DNA of 64,000 nucleotides. Origin: Fasciola hepatica. Lineage: Eukaryota > Platyhelminthes > Trematoda > Plagiorchiida > Fasciolidae. The DNA lies in contig CANUEZ040000020.1 in the NCBI GenBank assembly GCA_948099385.1, forward strand, positions 6,914,501 through 6,978,500, written 5' to 3'. This document shows positions 51,870-63,189 of this stretch, piece after piece; positions within the stretch are counted from its first letter, which is position 1; every line of letters starts with the position of its first letter. A program made the translations under genes and the position numbers. The notes beneath the pieces were generated by a model, which had not been told where the DNA came from, did not search any database, and saw only the letters and a program-made list of their open reading frames with translations.

Positions 51870-52960
51870 TTTTCCTGTCAGACGTTACTAACCCCTATCC
51901 CTGGCTGTCTCCCTGGTTCATCGCCCGATAGCCCACCCCATTTTCGCCAATGGGAGGTGATGTTCGGAGAGGGAACCCGGACTGACTTCGGTCCCGCTAT
52001 CCCTAGTTTGGTGTTCCCGTCCCAGAAAAGATGTGTAAATCACTAGGGATAATGTTTTGGGTAGATGATTGGCTACATCGTTGGTCTTGCTCCCATCAGA
52101 GGGTAGATGGGGTTCCTTTGTTGGTGAGTTTCCCACTAGAAGCTTTTCTGGTGCCTTCCTCAGGTGACCAGATTCCACACGCTTTGCTCCATTCTTGTGT
52201 CTAACAACTTGGTCCTGTCCAGCTAAGAACCTGCCTCGAAAGAGTGGATTCCAAACTCAACTAACACAGGTCTGAGGCCCTGGTTCCCCCGCGGCTTAGC
52301 TGACCAGCAGCCCAGACTAAGAACCCTTAAAAAGCAGCCCACTGGGATACATCAGTCCGCCTCGGTAGGTTTGAGGCCTTGTGCCTCATCTCTCTGGATA
52401 GCTATTCAGTTGGCAGACAAAGAGGTTCAGATATTCCTTTATGACGACATTTCTCTGCCTACCGGTGGCAGTTACCGTAGAGTGCTCAGACTTCTACATT
52501 ATTTTAGCCATGGTGGTAATTTGGTCTCTTAAGCTTTTTACCTCGAGGTCTCCATTATTTACCGCGCACTGCAGTCCGGATATCCTGTCCACAAGGGACC
52601 GCTCTAAGTTTTCAAGGCTCGCTTCCAATTCCCGTCGTTTGCTTGCTGGTACTTGTGCACCGAGATCGATTAAGGATCACTAGTTTGGAAACCTGTAGAT
52701 AATCCCCGTTCACTTAAACCCCCTGGCATCAGCATTCCACATGCACCTCCATAGACAGAACGGATCAACTTTAGGCTGGGATGCTCCCCGTACATTTGGA
52801 GACCATCAAGTTGGCATCACTGCAATTCCAATGGAGCCACTGCTCGCAAGCTTCGCAACAAATCACTTCTGTTATCTCCTAAAGGTACTTAGGAATGTTG
52901 CCCATAGACATGGCCATTGTCGCCGGAGCTTAACTTTACATTACTTGGAGTTATCGAAGC
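51870..52960 (-). pseudogene. CR1-H ORF1 with PHD-like zinc finger
   Basis: Minus strand, directly upstream of the CR1-H endonuclease. Near 52870-52790 it reads EVICCEACEQWLHWNCSDANL, a CxxC...WxHxxC arrangement as in the second half of a PHD finger (C4HC3). Near 52640-52500 it reads LENLERSLVDRISGLQ and LEVKSLRDQITTMAKI, a heptad-like coiled-coil. A polar tail follows (52178-51918: PTKEPHLPSDGSK, GREHQTRDSG). Finger, coiled-coil and linker in this order are known from ORF1 proteins of some CR1-group LINEs. Stops break it. The PHD call rests on one half-motif. Confidence 0.55.
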
Positions 52961-52974
52961 TGGGGTTTTAAGAT

Positions 52975-54976
52975 GAATGATTACGACTCCTCGAGAGAGA
53001 GAGAGGAAAAATGTAATCAAACTCTGGATACTTCCTGCAGAGTAAGACAGACAGGCAAGCTATATAACGGCTTATCTTATAAACTCGATCACTGGTTACA
53101 GAGTTCCGTCGTACTAACCCTAACTCCAATCTCGTGATCTCTGTTTTCCCGAAGTTTCCTCTGAAATGCAACTGAGAACCCTGTCACAAGGTTTTCCGGA
53201 CCAATACCTGTTGGTCTTTCTCGTATTATTTCGCTTCAAAAAGTCTGTAGTCCATGCAGCTTTACGCCAAGGTGTAGCACAGCGGCGCAGATCGGGTCAG
53301 ACCACAACATAGGATAGGTGGCCAGTGCCGATGATAGCCTAGTTTCTTGCGCACGCAAGCCACCGTGTCTCACCGTGCTTTGACCTTTCGGGATCGCTTG
53401 TATTTCAGTGTCCAAGAGCAGGACACATATCGGGAAGGCCGTCCAAAAGTGCTGCAGAGATCAACTTTTCAGTAGGACTGGCCCGGGCAATCAGTAGTTT
53501 CACTCCTCTTTCAAGTGCCAGGAGGCCCAGCCATCGGATCTCGCGGATTAGAGGAAATCTGAGGCGATCAAGAAGTATTCGAGGGAGGTATTTAAGTGGA
53601 CTGAGAAAGAAAGAAAGGTAAGAGGGAGAACGATGACGCAGACAAAAGTACTTCAGCCGGGCCCACTTTTGTGGGCTCACTAGCAGTCCGGAAGGGCACG
53701 AGTCCAAGCTCCGTCAGGCTTCCTCACGAGCACTGACACGTTTTCCGTTTCCACCACCGCCTCATGAAGTCACTTCCATTTGTCTACTAACCTGCAAGCA
53801 TAAGGCTGGGCTGTGATGGTATCCGGTCAAATGAAAGGACAGGATATGGGGGCTTGAGCCGAATTTGCATCAAGTCTCTAGCACCCAGGCCCCCAGGGAT
53901 CCTCAAGTTCACAAAAAAGGCAGAAATATAGAAATCATTCCGCTGGCCATGACAGAGCGGTGGATTTTTAATTATTTGACCATCTATTTCCCCTCCCCAA
54001 AAACAAGAGACCTCCGGGGGAAGTACAACCAACCCCAGGCCTCACGAAACAGTGGAACAAGGTAGAAGGATAAGCAGCCCGCGTGAAAGGTGGTCGCCGA
54101 AGTTTAAGTCCTCTGGTGCTTTCAGGACCTCCGTGGTGGTGCCTGCGTGGATGAAACTAGGGGCTTCCTTTTTGTCAAAGCATTTGCGGACACGACTGGA
54201 GATGTAGCAGAGGACTTGAAAGACGGAAATCAAAGGGGATGGAGGGGAAAAGGAGGAAAAGAATTACGTTGATTTAAAAATTGGTTAGAAGTAGCGAGGA
54301 AGATGGCTTTTGTGAGAGCGGAAATATGATAGCTCAGGAGTTCGGTTGTAACAAACTTCATGGGATTAGGGCACTACCGGCAACGCGATGCACAAGTCAA
54401 TCACTGTTAAAATTTCAATTTGGTTCAAGAGCGGGTTAAGAATCAGTTGTGTGGTTGATGATTGTGGCTGATAACTTGTGGCGCCTCATGCAAGACAGGG
54501 AGGCAGACCTCCGCACACGCTTGCCCAGGAGCTGACCTCACGTCTTCTGAACGTCGATTTTCAGAAGTAGAACTCCTCAATATCCTCCGGCACTCCTACA
54601 AACCGTATATACTTTGACAGCCTAGTATTGTACCTCACCTTTTCGTGGGCTTCAGCGGTCGGGCCCTATGGTTACCTCTATGGCATCACATTGTGATCGC
54701 AATTAGCTCAAGATGGTGGCCAACTGGGGCGTGTAGTACGTCAGCCTTTGGCGGGAACCTTCCGCCAGGTCAAGGATTATTGCCCCAGCATGGTGAAATT
54801 TTCCAGCAACAGGTGTAGTGTTCATCTGCCTTGGGTCTTGATTTATACTAGTATCTTCCCACGTGGTCGTGCTACGCTTTACAGAGATTGGGCCATGTGC
54901 GCGGCGAACGCCGGTAGAGTCCCCTTTGTAGTTTCAAGCACAACGTGTCCCGTTACTCGAGGCCTCATGAGACAGT
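52975..54976. other. no recognisable gene
   Basis: Unassigned. Minus-strand frames at 53405-53707 and 53787-54233 and a plus-strand frame at 54748-55035 have no motif I recognise. An AG run (gagagagagag) lies at ~52993-53004. Confidence 0.45.
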
Positions 54977-55480
54977 CTATGATACTATGCTGTCCTCAAA
55001 TAAGCTGTCCCGGCCAGCACCTGGCTTCATTTTGAACTCGGTGACCTCCTGGGTCCTAGTAACCTTTGACTGAAGTTTAACCCTTAGATTTATTACTCTT
55101 CGGGCGAAGAAACTTGAGTTCTTCGAAATTCGAGACGCGCATGATGACCCTGAAAGCCTCAATGAGATCCCGGCACTCCTTCGTTCCAGAGCGATGGGCT
55201 CCGGCTCCCCGAGCCTCAAATCGTTTGACCGGCCTCGGAGTTCAGTAAACACTCATGTAAATCTTTTTGCGAGCTCAAGCAGCTTCTTGTCCCTAATAAG
55301 GCCGGAATGTCAAGCTTGGACGGCACACTCTAGGAGCAGTCCCATATGGGTTGTGTAGAACGGCAACAGTTCCCAAGGCTTACGCGAGGCAACAGTTATC
55401 ATTAGTCTTGAGACGGTATTACTTGATAATAGTTCATTTCAGATAACCCCGAAGCCTGCTACAATGCAAGATCAAACAGT
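54977..55480 (-). pseudogene. CR1-G RT C-terminal fragment
   Basis: Minus strand reads SRLMITVASRKPWELLPFYTTHMGLLLECAVQA (given here in two parts: SRLMITVASRKPWELL, then FYTTHMGLLLECAVQA), the CR1 region 'IYMATVRPHLEYCVQAW', then LRLGEPEPIALERR, SFFARRVINLRVKLQ. Block 55307-55435 recurs at 63172-63290. Confidence 0.6.
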
Positions 55481-55945
55481 ACAGTTGAAAGCTGAATGAA
55501 AGTTACAGAAGGATTGGGCACTTATGTGAACGCCATTGAATATAACAGAAAGCATTCAAGTCAATTGTTGCTGTACCGCCCGGTGACTTTAAATTCAAGG
55601 TCAAACGGTCGATCCGGCTGGAGGCGGGTGAAGTTATTCTGCCGAAGAGTGGGGTGGGTGGGGAATGGTACAGAAACATACAAACCCTACGGAAGGAGGA
55701 CTGTCCTGTCGGAGAACCAAACTAGATTGACGGATGGGTGAATATCGTGAAAAAGAAACATTCATGAAGGGGAGGTATTCAAGCAATAGAGCTTGGCTAT
55801 GTATGGGAGGAGTTACGATGTAAAATTAGAAGACAAAAATTTATGGCATAACACATAAAGAACAAGAAAGCCGGTCGGCGATTACAATGTTGGGGTTCAA
55901 TGAACGTAATTCGGCTCAACCAGTTGTAAAACAAAACTGACAACA
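55481..55945. other. no recognisable feature
   Basis: Unassigned; an 81-codon plus-strand frame (55496-55741) carries no motif. Confidence 0.45.
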
Positions 55946-56110
55946 CACTGGACTGTGAGTGTCAAATTGATGGTGAAAGATGTGACCGGGTAAAACATAT
56001 AGACTTTGAGCGGATTGTTTTGCTTTCAGAAAAAAAGGAAAGTAATTCATCAGCATGAAACTGGTAACTGGGAAAAAAATCGACGTGTGGTGCGTGGCTA
56101 CTGTAGTGGC
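55946..56110. repeat. dispersed repeat pair, copy 1
   Basis: About 150 bp shared with 59135-59280 in the same orientation (tggactgtg, gatggtgaaaga, aaaacatatagactttgagc, catcagcatgaaact), ~80% alike by eye. Family unknown. Confidence 0.75.
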
Positions 56111-56153
56111 AGAAACGTGGCTTGCAAGAGAGATGGCCAGTTAAATGACAGGT

Positions 56154-56174
56154 AATGATAATGATAATGATAAT
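56154..56174. repeat. (GATAAT)n microsatellite
   Basis: taatgataatgataatgata; short imperfect tract. Confidence 0.85.
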
Positions 56175-59134
56175 GGTATATTTCTCGGCCATAGTCGAGA
56201 CGCACTCTCTAGCGCATGATCATGGTGTGACACTTTACTCAATAACGTGGAATATTCACAAATTCAAAGTATGAAATTCGAGAGTATCAGCGATAGATAG
56301 ACACAGCCAACAACAGTTTGAATGGATCATTTTAATAATGGTTTGCGCGGCAGTTTCAAACCGGTTTCGAATCCGGGCTGGGCGGTGAAGATGTCGAAAA
56401 ACCGTTAGCGCAGTGTCAAGAACGCATTATGAACGAGAATGATGCAAGCTGGGGATACGGAGGCCTGCTGATGTTCTACAGATAGAGTAAATTTTGAACA
56501 AGAAGAAAAGGAAGAAAAAAAGGAAAACAAATTTGTAAAGAAGTGTTCTCGGGAAAGTCGGTGCATGCGGAGAGGATGGCGATCCATGAAGACGATGCAG
56601 ACCCTGAATGTCGGATTTACCGGAGTTCAATAAATGGAATGAGTGTCGAAACGGTGCCGAGACCAATTTCGTGAAAGTGAACACTGGTGGATGTGGGAGA
56701 AGCAGCAGTCCATAAAAAGGTGAGTTTAGATTCAGGATCAGTAACATGTACCATTCAGAAATGAGAAAGCTTAACTGGAAGGTCCTCGAGAAGTGGAGAG
56801 TCAATTTCCAACCGGCTACGGTTCGGAGGGAAGGTGGACTGTGGTAACGGATAATAAAGTGTGAAATCTCCGCATGGGCTTGAGAGTTTATATGCTGTTT
56901 CACTGACAAATATATATATATATATATGTATGTTGACGCATTTGCCTTCAGTGATATTCAGCGTCGTTTCTGGTAAGGTACGACATCATATGGGTGTGTT
57001 TCGTCTAGCAGGGCAAAGTATGTGTCGGTCAATCGGCTGAGTGTGGTGGTATATTAGCAAGATGCGCATGAACTGGAATGTGTGTTGGTTGCTTTAGAAA
57101 AAGCTGAACGATCTGATAAGCAATTGGGAGTATTTCCTGTCGGGTGGCTTGATTTCGGTCCCAGTTGCTATGGTAGGTTCTATTTGAGTCTATGTCCGTA
57201 CGAGTCAAAGTGGCGTCCTTGGTTATCCGGTCTGATGACTGCGATAGTGGGAGACAACAGACCTGAAATAAAAGGGGGTTGCAGTCTGGACGTGGTTCCA
57301 GCTGTGGGTTATGATGATATATGAAGACAATAGATAATGGACTGGTTAGGTCTGTGTGAGTGAAGCATGGATGAAGTTTCATTTGAGCAGTCAGTGGCAC
57401 CTACTCCACATTCTTAGTAAAAATAGGCTCGCGGTGGATTTGTGCTATACTGCTGCAGGCTAACGGAGTTGCGTACACTATTTGGTAACGGTGTATGCAT
57501 CTCAAAGGATTTCTGATGTTGCACGTTGGCACGGCATCGCTCGGATACTAATGAAAGACCTAGGGTCTCACGGTTTAGAGCAGTTAGAAATGATAACCCC
57601 CAATACCGTTTGCTTACGCAGAAAGCAGTTTGGCCACGAGGCGATAAGATAGGTTTGAAATAACAGACTGTGAGCGAATGAGACTGGCACACTGTTAGCG
57701 TAGCCCTTTGCTGTTACTGTCTCTTCCAGCATAGTGGTTATTCTATACTGGGTAGTTTCTGAGGAGCCTAAAGTAGATGAAACTATTGGGGTGACAGAGG
57801 TGATACATTAGAGGAAATCGGTCACGTGCCTTGGAACGTTAACGTGAGTTCATCTATGCTCTTACCCGATGGTACTATCGTACTGAGATTTGCTCGAGTA
57901 TGATCAAGGAAATCGGACGTAGACATGATTGCATGGTTATCGCGGTGTCCTTTTCGTCGTTATCGCATTGCAAACCAGGAAAACACCCATGTGAGGACTG
58001 GTTTTGGAGAGCCGTGAGAAATGGGAATGAGATGGGTCCGAATTTTCGTCAGGGAAGCAAACTCTAACGACCTACATTCGGTGCTCATGGTAGGCGGCAC
58101 AAGGGCCAGCTTCAGGTAGAGAGGTAGCACGATACACAACCACTGGCATCCAGCACGTGGCGCTCCAAGAATGATCCACACTTTTTAGACGTTTTTATTT
58201 TATTTTTTAAATGGTTTTATCGCAGTCAGGTATCTGGCTGTCAGAGAAGGCGGAGCTGCTTTTGGTGGGCGACCACAGCTTCCACATCCCGGCCGAAACA
58301 TGGACCGCATGTAACAAGCCGCTTTGGGAATAGGTCAACCACACCAGTCGATCCGTAGCAACACTGCAACCCGGAGACATGAGTCACAAGTGACAAGGCT
58401 GGTGTGCCTGGAAGACAAAACAGTGGGGCATTTTTCTCACTTTTTTATGCCAATCTCTACTTTTTGGTGGTCATGTCTAATTGGTGATCAACTCTGCGCA
58501 GAGAGACCATCAAGGCCAGGAATGTTTGCAGAAGCGCCGCGCTAACACTCGCCTTATCCGTGAAGTCAGAACCCTCATGCCGTTTACATGGGACAAAAAA
58601 TGCAGGGGGAGGTAGAGTCAACCACAGCCTGCGATTATTCAATGGGGTTTATGTTCAACAAAAAGCCAGTCTGCACAAGGATAGGGTACGACTTGCAGCA
58701 CCAACAACGTGATTAGTCGGGATGATCCACAGATGGTTCGTAGTTTTTCTGGCTAAGTATCAAATGTTGTAAAGGCCAGTCATGGAAGATGCTAGAGTTC
58801 TGTGACAGGGACGGAAGTTGAGCTGTGAGTGATTAATGGTGACCACTAGATGGAGGTTGAGGAGTCCGACAGGTGCTACGTCTTTGGTTAGAGACGAAGT
58901 CGAAGACTAAGTAAAGACAGCACTGGGTAAGTATTTGCATACCGATAATTCTCAGCAAAGACTACTCGTGGTGAGAAGAGTGTAGCAAGCATCGGGGGTG
59001 TCTGAGACGATCTATCGGAATGGAGCATGGGAAAGGAAATACACAGAACAACCGATGAATAGGTTTGCAAAGTTTGGCAGCCGGATATGGGCGGAGTGTG
59101 TGTGATAAACCAAATGGACTACACATCTGGACTG
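56175..59134. other. no recognisable gene
   Basis: About 3 kb without coding motifs. Several minus-strand frames of 60-160 codons are open, but their products are low-complexity or Ser/Pro/Phe-rich with no domain. At 56370-56387 ggtttcgaatccggg resembles a pol III B box with a four-base-pair stem, but no A box is visible. A TA tract (~56911-56926) is present. Confidence 0.45.
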
Positions 59135-59280
59135 TGGTTGCCGAAGTGATGGTGAAAGAGGTGACCGGATAAAACATATAGACTTTGAGCGCAGTGTTTT
59201 GATTTCAGAAAAAAGGAATGTAATGCATCAGCATGAAACTGACAACCAGCGAAAAATCGATGCATGGTGCTCAACCACAA
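59135..59280. repeat. dispersed repeat pair, copy 2
   Basis: Partner of 55946-56110. Confidence 0.75.
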
Positions 59281-59834
59281 CAATAGTCTAGACAGCTGGC
59301 TGGTTGATACAGGTGGACCACTTTGTGGCGACAGAACAGAACTCTGCGGCATAGGAGGTTATCAGAGGTGCATATGTGGGATATGATGCCTTGCAAGATG
59401 AGGATATTGCAATGCAACAGCCCTAAGTGGGCAGAGAAAGCAAACAAACACAGAGTCGTCGATTATTGGGAATCTCTAGGGATAAATTTCGCAGTATCAT
59501 ATACTGTCTCAAGATTATGGTACGGAATTTAGTGACAGCGATGAACGCGTTATTTCTCGAGAATTCGGTAAAGGTAGCAAGAAGGGGTGGGCTTTACCTT
59601 AGACAGTGGTTAAGTTTGCAAATAAGACTGGTGAATAGTTTAGCATGAAACCGCGGGAAGTGGACCGGGAATAATGAGCCAAGAGTGTTGATGGGTTTTT
59701 AAGTATGCGATAATTATGCACCAAAGAAAGCATATTTGGTCGGAAGAAAACAACGTTAGGTTATGAAGGCAAATTTGAAGAGAGCACGATAGAAAGTCAA
59801 TGTTAGCTGTAGGAAACAGCAACATTTTGAGTAT
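59281..59834. other. no recognisable feature
   Basis: Unassigned AT-richer sequence. Confidence 0.4.
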
Positions 59835-60128
59835 ATGAACGGTGTTCTGTTTGTAGATTTGTTTTTTTTCAATCAGCTACCGGTGCTAGTGGGTGGGGCT
59901 GACCGTGCGCTGGACACCCAACCTGAAAACCATTTCCGGAGGCAGGAGGTGCGATCAACCTTGTTGCTCCCGCACATCGTTGTAGACGTCCTGCACGCCC
60001 GGTGTGCACCGGCCAAAGCGGGGGATCTGTCCGCGCCCCGCACCGGCGGGATTCGCACAGGTGATTTTGGTCGAGATCATGCAAACGTAGTCCTGGAGAG
60101 CAAAGTCAATGAATTAGCGACGGAATGA
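59835..60128 (+). other. GC-rich island with 97-codon open frame
   Basis: The stretch ~59880-60070 is distinctly richer in GC than its surroundings and keeps a frame open (LPVLVGGADRALDTQPENHF ... HARCAPAKAGDLSAPRTGG ... VVLESKVNELATE). Both strands are open here, which GC-richness alone can cause. No domain recognised. It could be a piece of a repeat or a small exon; I cannot tell which. Confidence 0.35.
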
Positions 60129-60740
60129 TGGGCGGGTATCAGATTTTCAGCCGGAGGTGTGGGCCAGATATCTCGCTGGTATTATCTCCGGATCATTCCA
60201 AGACATCAGAAGGGAGATAAGCGCCGGTTGGTGTCTGGAAGCATAAGAGTAGAGAGAAGCAGTCTGGGATGCTCCCAGCTGAGGATCAACGGACAATGGT
60301 AAAAAGAGAAATCTTGTAATGTAGACACAGACTACTTTGGGAATAATGAGGACTATGAGCCATTGGGAGTGAATGAGAATACAAAAGTAATGACCGAAAC
60401 TAGGAATAAGAATAATGATTTAGAGATAAGTGGTTGTCGCCAGAATTGGGTTGTGTTGAGACGTTAGGGCAAAATGGAAGAGGGGAATGGGGTCAATTCG
60501 GACCGAGTAAAGCGAATTAAGTATGATGGAGATGGATAGGAGACGTTGGAGCGCGTGAATTGGGGAGAATCTAACAGGAGCAGTGTCAGTGATGTAAGTC
60601 ATTCTGAGGGGTACTAATATGATGACGATGGAGAAGGCATATGGGTAGGTGATGTCGACATTGCAAAGGATTTTAACCGGGTAGTGCTTTCTCTCTCTAT
60701 TCAAAAGTCTAAGTTACCCTCATAAGCTTGTTCCAAGGTG
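60129..60740. other. no recognisable feature
   Basis: Unassigned; borders the 3' end of CR1-F. Confidence 0.45.
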
Positions 60741-61296
60741 GTGCACGTATGAATTATTGTAGTCTTTTGGCGACATCTAAATATTTCGTAAGGACAATTC
60801 TGAAACGGTCTAGTGTCTGGCAGGCCCGAATGTCTTCAGGCAGTCTGTTCCAAATGCGGGAATAGACAGTGATGAAGAACCTTTCTCTCAGTTTTGTCCT
60901 GGATTATGGGACTTTAGTAGTATGATTTCGGTTACGAAGAGGGTAGGTCTCGTCTTCAGCGAAACATAAATCAGTGATGGACCTATGCGCTCTAGAATGT
61001 AAGAGGTTGAATAGAAGATAGAGACAGAGTTTTATACGTCGTAGCCACAGGGGTTCAAGCCTTAGTAGCTCATATAGCTCTTTTTAATTCGAGGGGGATG
61101 ATGAGCCGAGTAGGTGCTCGGTGAAGGATCGCTGAACTCTTCCGATCGCATGTCTGTCAGATTTGCACATGTGAGTGTATACCAGAGGGCAGTACTCGAG
61201 CTGCGGTCTGGCGTGGGATTTGAAGATCAGAAGCTGGCTGTCGGGCATTCTAAAAGTTATGCATATGAGGGCTATCGTTCTCTTAGTCTTAGCCAC

Positions 61297-62397
61297 CTAG
61301 TAGGTGGCTTGTTCTTGAAAGATGAACGTGCAAGAATACTGTAGACCAAGATCTCGTACTAGCTGAGTATTGGGAATAAACGAGCCGTTTAAGGCGAGGG
61401 ATTCAGGAGGAATTTGACTTTCATACGTGAGAACGGCACTCTTAGCAGCGGAGAAACTCATTTTCCAAGTGTTGCACAATATGTCAAGAGCTTTCAGGTC
61501 GTCAAATATTTTGGTGAGGGTATAGGTCAAGGTATGGGGTTCAAAGGAATATACAATCTTGATATCATCGGCGAATAGGAACGCGATACCATGGCGTATT
61601 ACTCTGAATACGTCGTTAGTGTAGAGAAGAAATAAAAGTAGGCCTAACACACTGCCCTGTATAACACCACTTGTGACTGGCCGGGGTGATGAAGGGTAAC
61701 CCTCAATGTTTACTGCTTGCGATCTCATGCTAAGATATGACGGCAACCAAGAAAAGAGCGGGTCTGTTATGCCGTAAGGTTTAACCTTGGTTAGCAGCTG
61801 GGATTGAGGCACGCGATCAAGTGCTTTCGTCATATCAAGGAAGATAACGATAAGTGTCATTCCAGAGTCAGCTGACGTTGTGATTAGATTAAGGAAATCA
61901 ATTTGGCAGGTCAGACACGGCCTAGACTTTAAGAATCCGTGTTCGTTTTTATTTATTAACCCACGAGTGAGGATAAAATTGGCAGTCTCATCTTTAATTA
62001 CTCGTTCCATTATCCTAGATATAATGGGAGTGTGGTTTATGGGGCGGTAATTAGCAGGGTCATGTAAAGCACCCTTCTTATTGAGGGGAATGACAACGGA
62101 AGTTTTCCACTGGGATGAAAAAATGCTTTGTGACATGGAGAGGTTAAATAAGTTCCTCAAAAGCATCACAATGTCCGGGCCACCAAGACAAAGCAGAGCT
62201 GGTGGGATACCATCGGGTCCAGGGGGAGCCAGAGGCCGGGTGGTACTTAACAGCTTTATGAATTCGTTGACTGAGAATATTACGGTTGACAAGGTGTCGG
62301 CATTCAAGGAGATGAGATCCTGGGTTGGACTATTGTGGTCTGTTATGAAGGCAGAAGCGAAGAAATTATTGAATGCCTCAGCGATTAACTGATGCAA
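61297..62397 (-). CDS. CR1-F RT frame, 366 codons
   Basis: The longest unbroken CR1 frame in the window. Motifs in order: GPDGIPPALLCLGG, SVVIPLNKKGALHDPANYRP, NKNEHGFLKSRPCLTCQIDF, IVIFLDMTKALDRVPQSQLL (first Asp; usual KAFD is KALD), GVIQGSVLGLLLFLLYTNDV, AFLFADDIKIV (catalytic FADD intact), MSFSAAKSAVLTY and LVRDLGLQYSCTFIFQEQ. The palm is complete and the catalytic residues are present. It ends at 61297 just before the post-palm part, which continues one frame away at 61296-61084 (KTKRTIALICITFR, RPQLEYCPLVYTH, AIGRVQRSFTEHLLG). A short indel is therefore the main defect here. Confidence 0.85.
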   Translation of the reverse strand: MHQLIAEAFNNFFASAFITDHNSPTQDLISLNADTLSTVIFSVNEFIKLLSTTRPLAPPGPDGIPPALLCLGGPDIVMLLRNLFNLSMSQSIFSSQWKTSVVIPLNKKGALHDPANYRPINHTPIISRIMERVIKDETANFILTRGLINKNEHGFLKSRPCLTCQIDFLNLITTSADSGMTLIVIFLDMTKALDRVPQSQLLTKVKPYGITDPLFSWLPSYLSMRSQAVNIEGYPSSPRPVTSGVIQGSVLGLLLFLLYTNDVFRVIRHGIAFLFADDIKIVYSFEPHTLTYTLTKIFDDLKALDILCNTWKMSFSAAKSAVLTYESQIPPESLALNGSFIPNTQLVRDLGLQYSCTFIFQEQATY

Positions 62398-62463
62398 GCT
62401 AATATAAATGGTCTCTGATAGGAGCGAATATGGTATTTTGGTTATACAGCTGGGGTTACGAGT

Positions 62464-63189
62464 TTAAATAAGGCCGGAAAGGTGGGCTATTTTATTCGGC
62501 TGGTTGAGAGCGTGCAGTTCTTGCTTCTCCAGCTTGTTCTCATTTTGGCTTAGTAGCTGGCTTGAGAGGTGTCTAAGGCAGAGGAAGACAGAAAGGTCGT
62601 TGGTCCTTTCGTAGGCAAGCTGCAACTTCTCGAACTTACGTTGAAACTTTTGTTGTCGATAGGTCTTTCTCCCACTGAATTCGGTTATATCGGGAGATAT
62701 GACGTTAAAAGAACAGAATAAGTTAGAGTACTTCACATCAGATGCCAGCTGAGGATCAGATGTTAGAAAGAATTCATCCCGGGTCTGATTACGCAGGATG
62801 GTGGGTAAAGTATCCCAGTTTGCGTTTTGGAAAGATTTTCGATTTTGAGGACTTTCCAGGTGATGCGGTTGAACGGATAATTCACATGTTACGACCTTAT
62901 GAACACAACCAGGAAGGTGGCCAAGGACATTTGCCTTTATATTTCGGAGGCTTAAAGTAAAGTTAAGGTCAAAAATATTGTTCCAACTGGTTAGTGATTT
63001 TATGTGCTGTGTCCATCCTCCAGCACGGACACATGAGATAAAATTGCATAACTTCGGAGAGGAATTCTGGGTTGTCCAGCAAACGCCAGGGAGGTTGAAG
63101 TCCCTCGCTATGATTTTAGCAGCTCGCGGGATTTCTGCTACGTGACAGAACGCACCGGTGATAGCATTCACGTCAAGCTTGGACGGCAC
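62464..63189 (-). pseudogene. CR1-F endonuclease C-term and linker
   Basis: 241 open codons: residual endonuclease (ARDFNLPGVCWT; then CVHKVVTCEL) and the polar linker leading to the RT. The N-terminal half of the endonuclease is absent because the element starts at ~63170, where it meets a CR1-G sequence. It is one stop and a frame change (62400-62460) away from the RT frame. Confidence 0.75.

Noticed and set aside
56340..56395. Second B box-like sequence (ggtttcgaatccggg)
   Set aside because: No A box at the right distance, and the loop is one base too long for a normal T-arm.
56427..56909. 160-codon minus-strand open frame
   Set aside because: Phe/Ser/His-rich translation of poly-pyrimidine sequence; no domain or repeat relationship.
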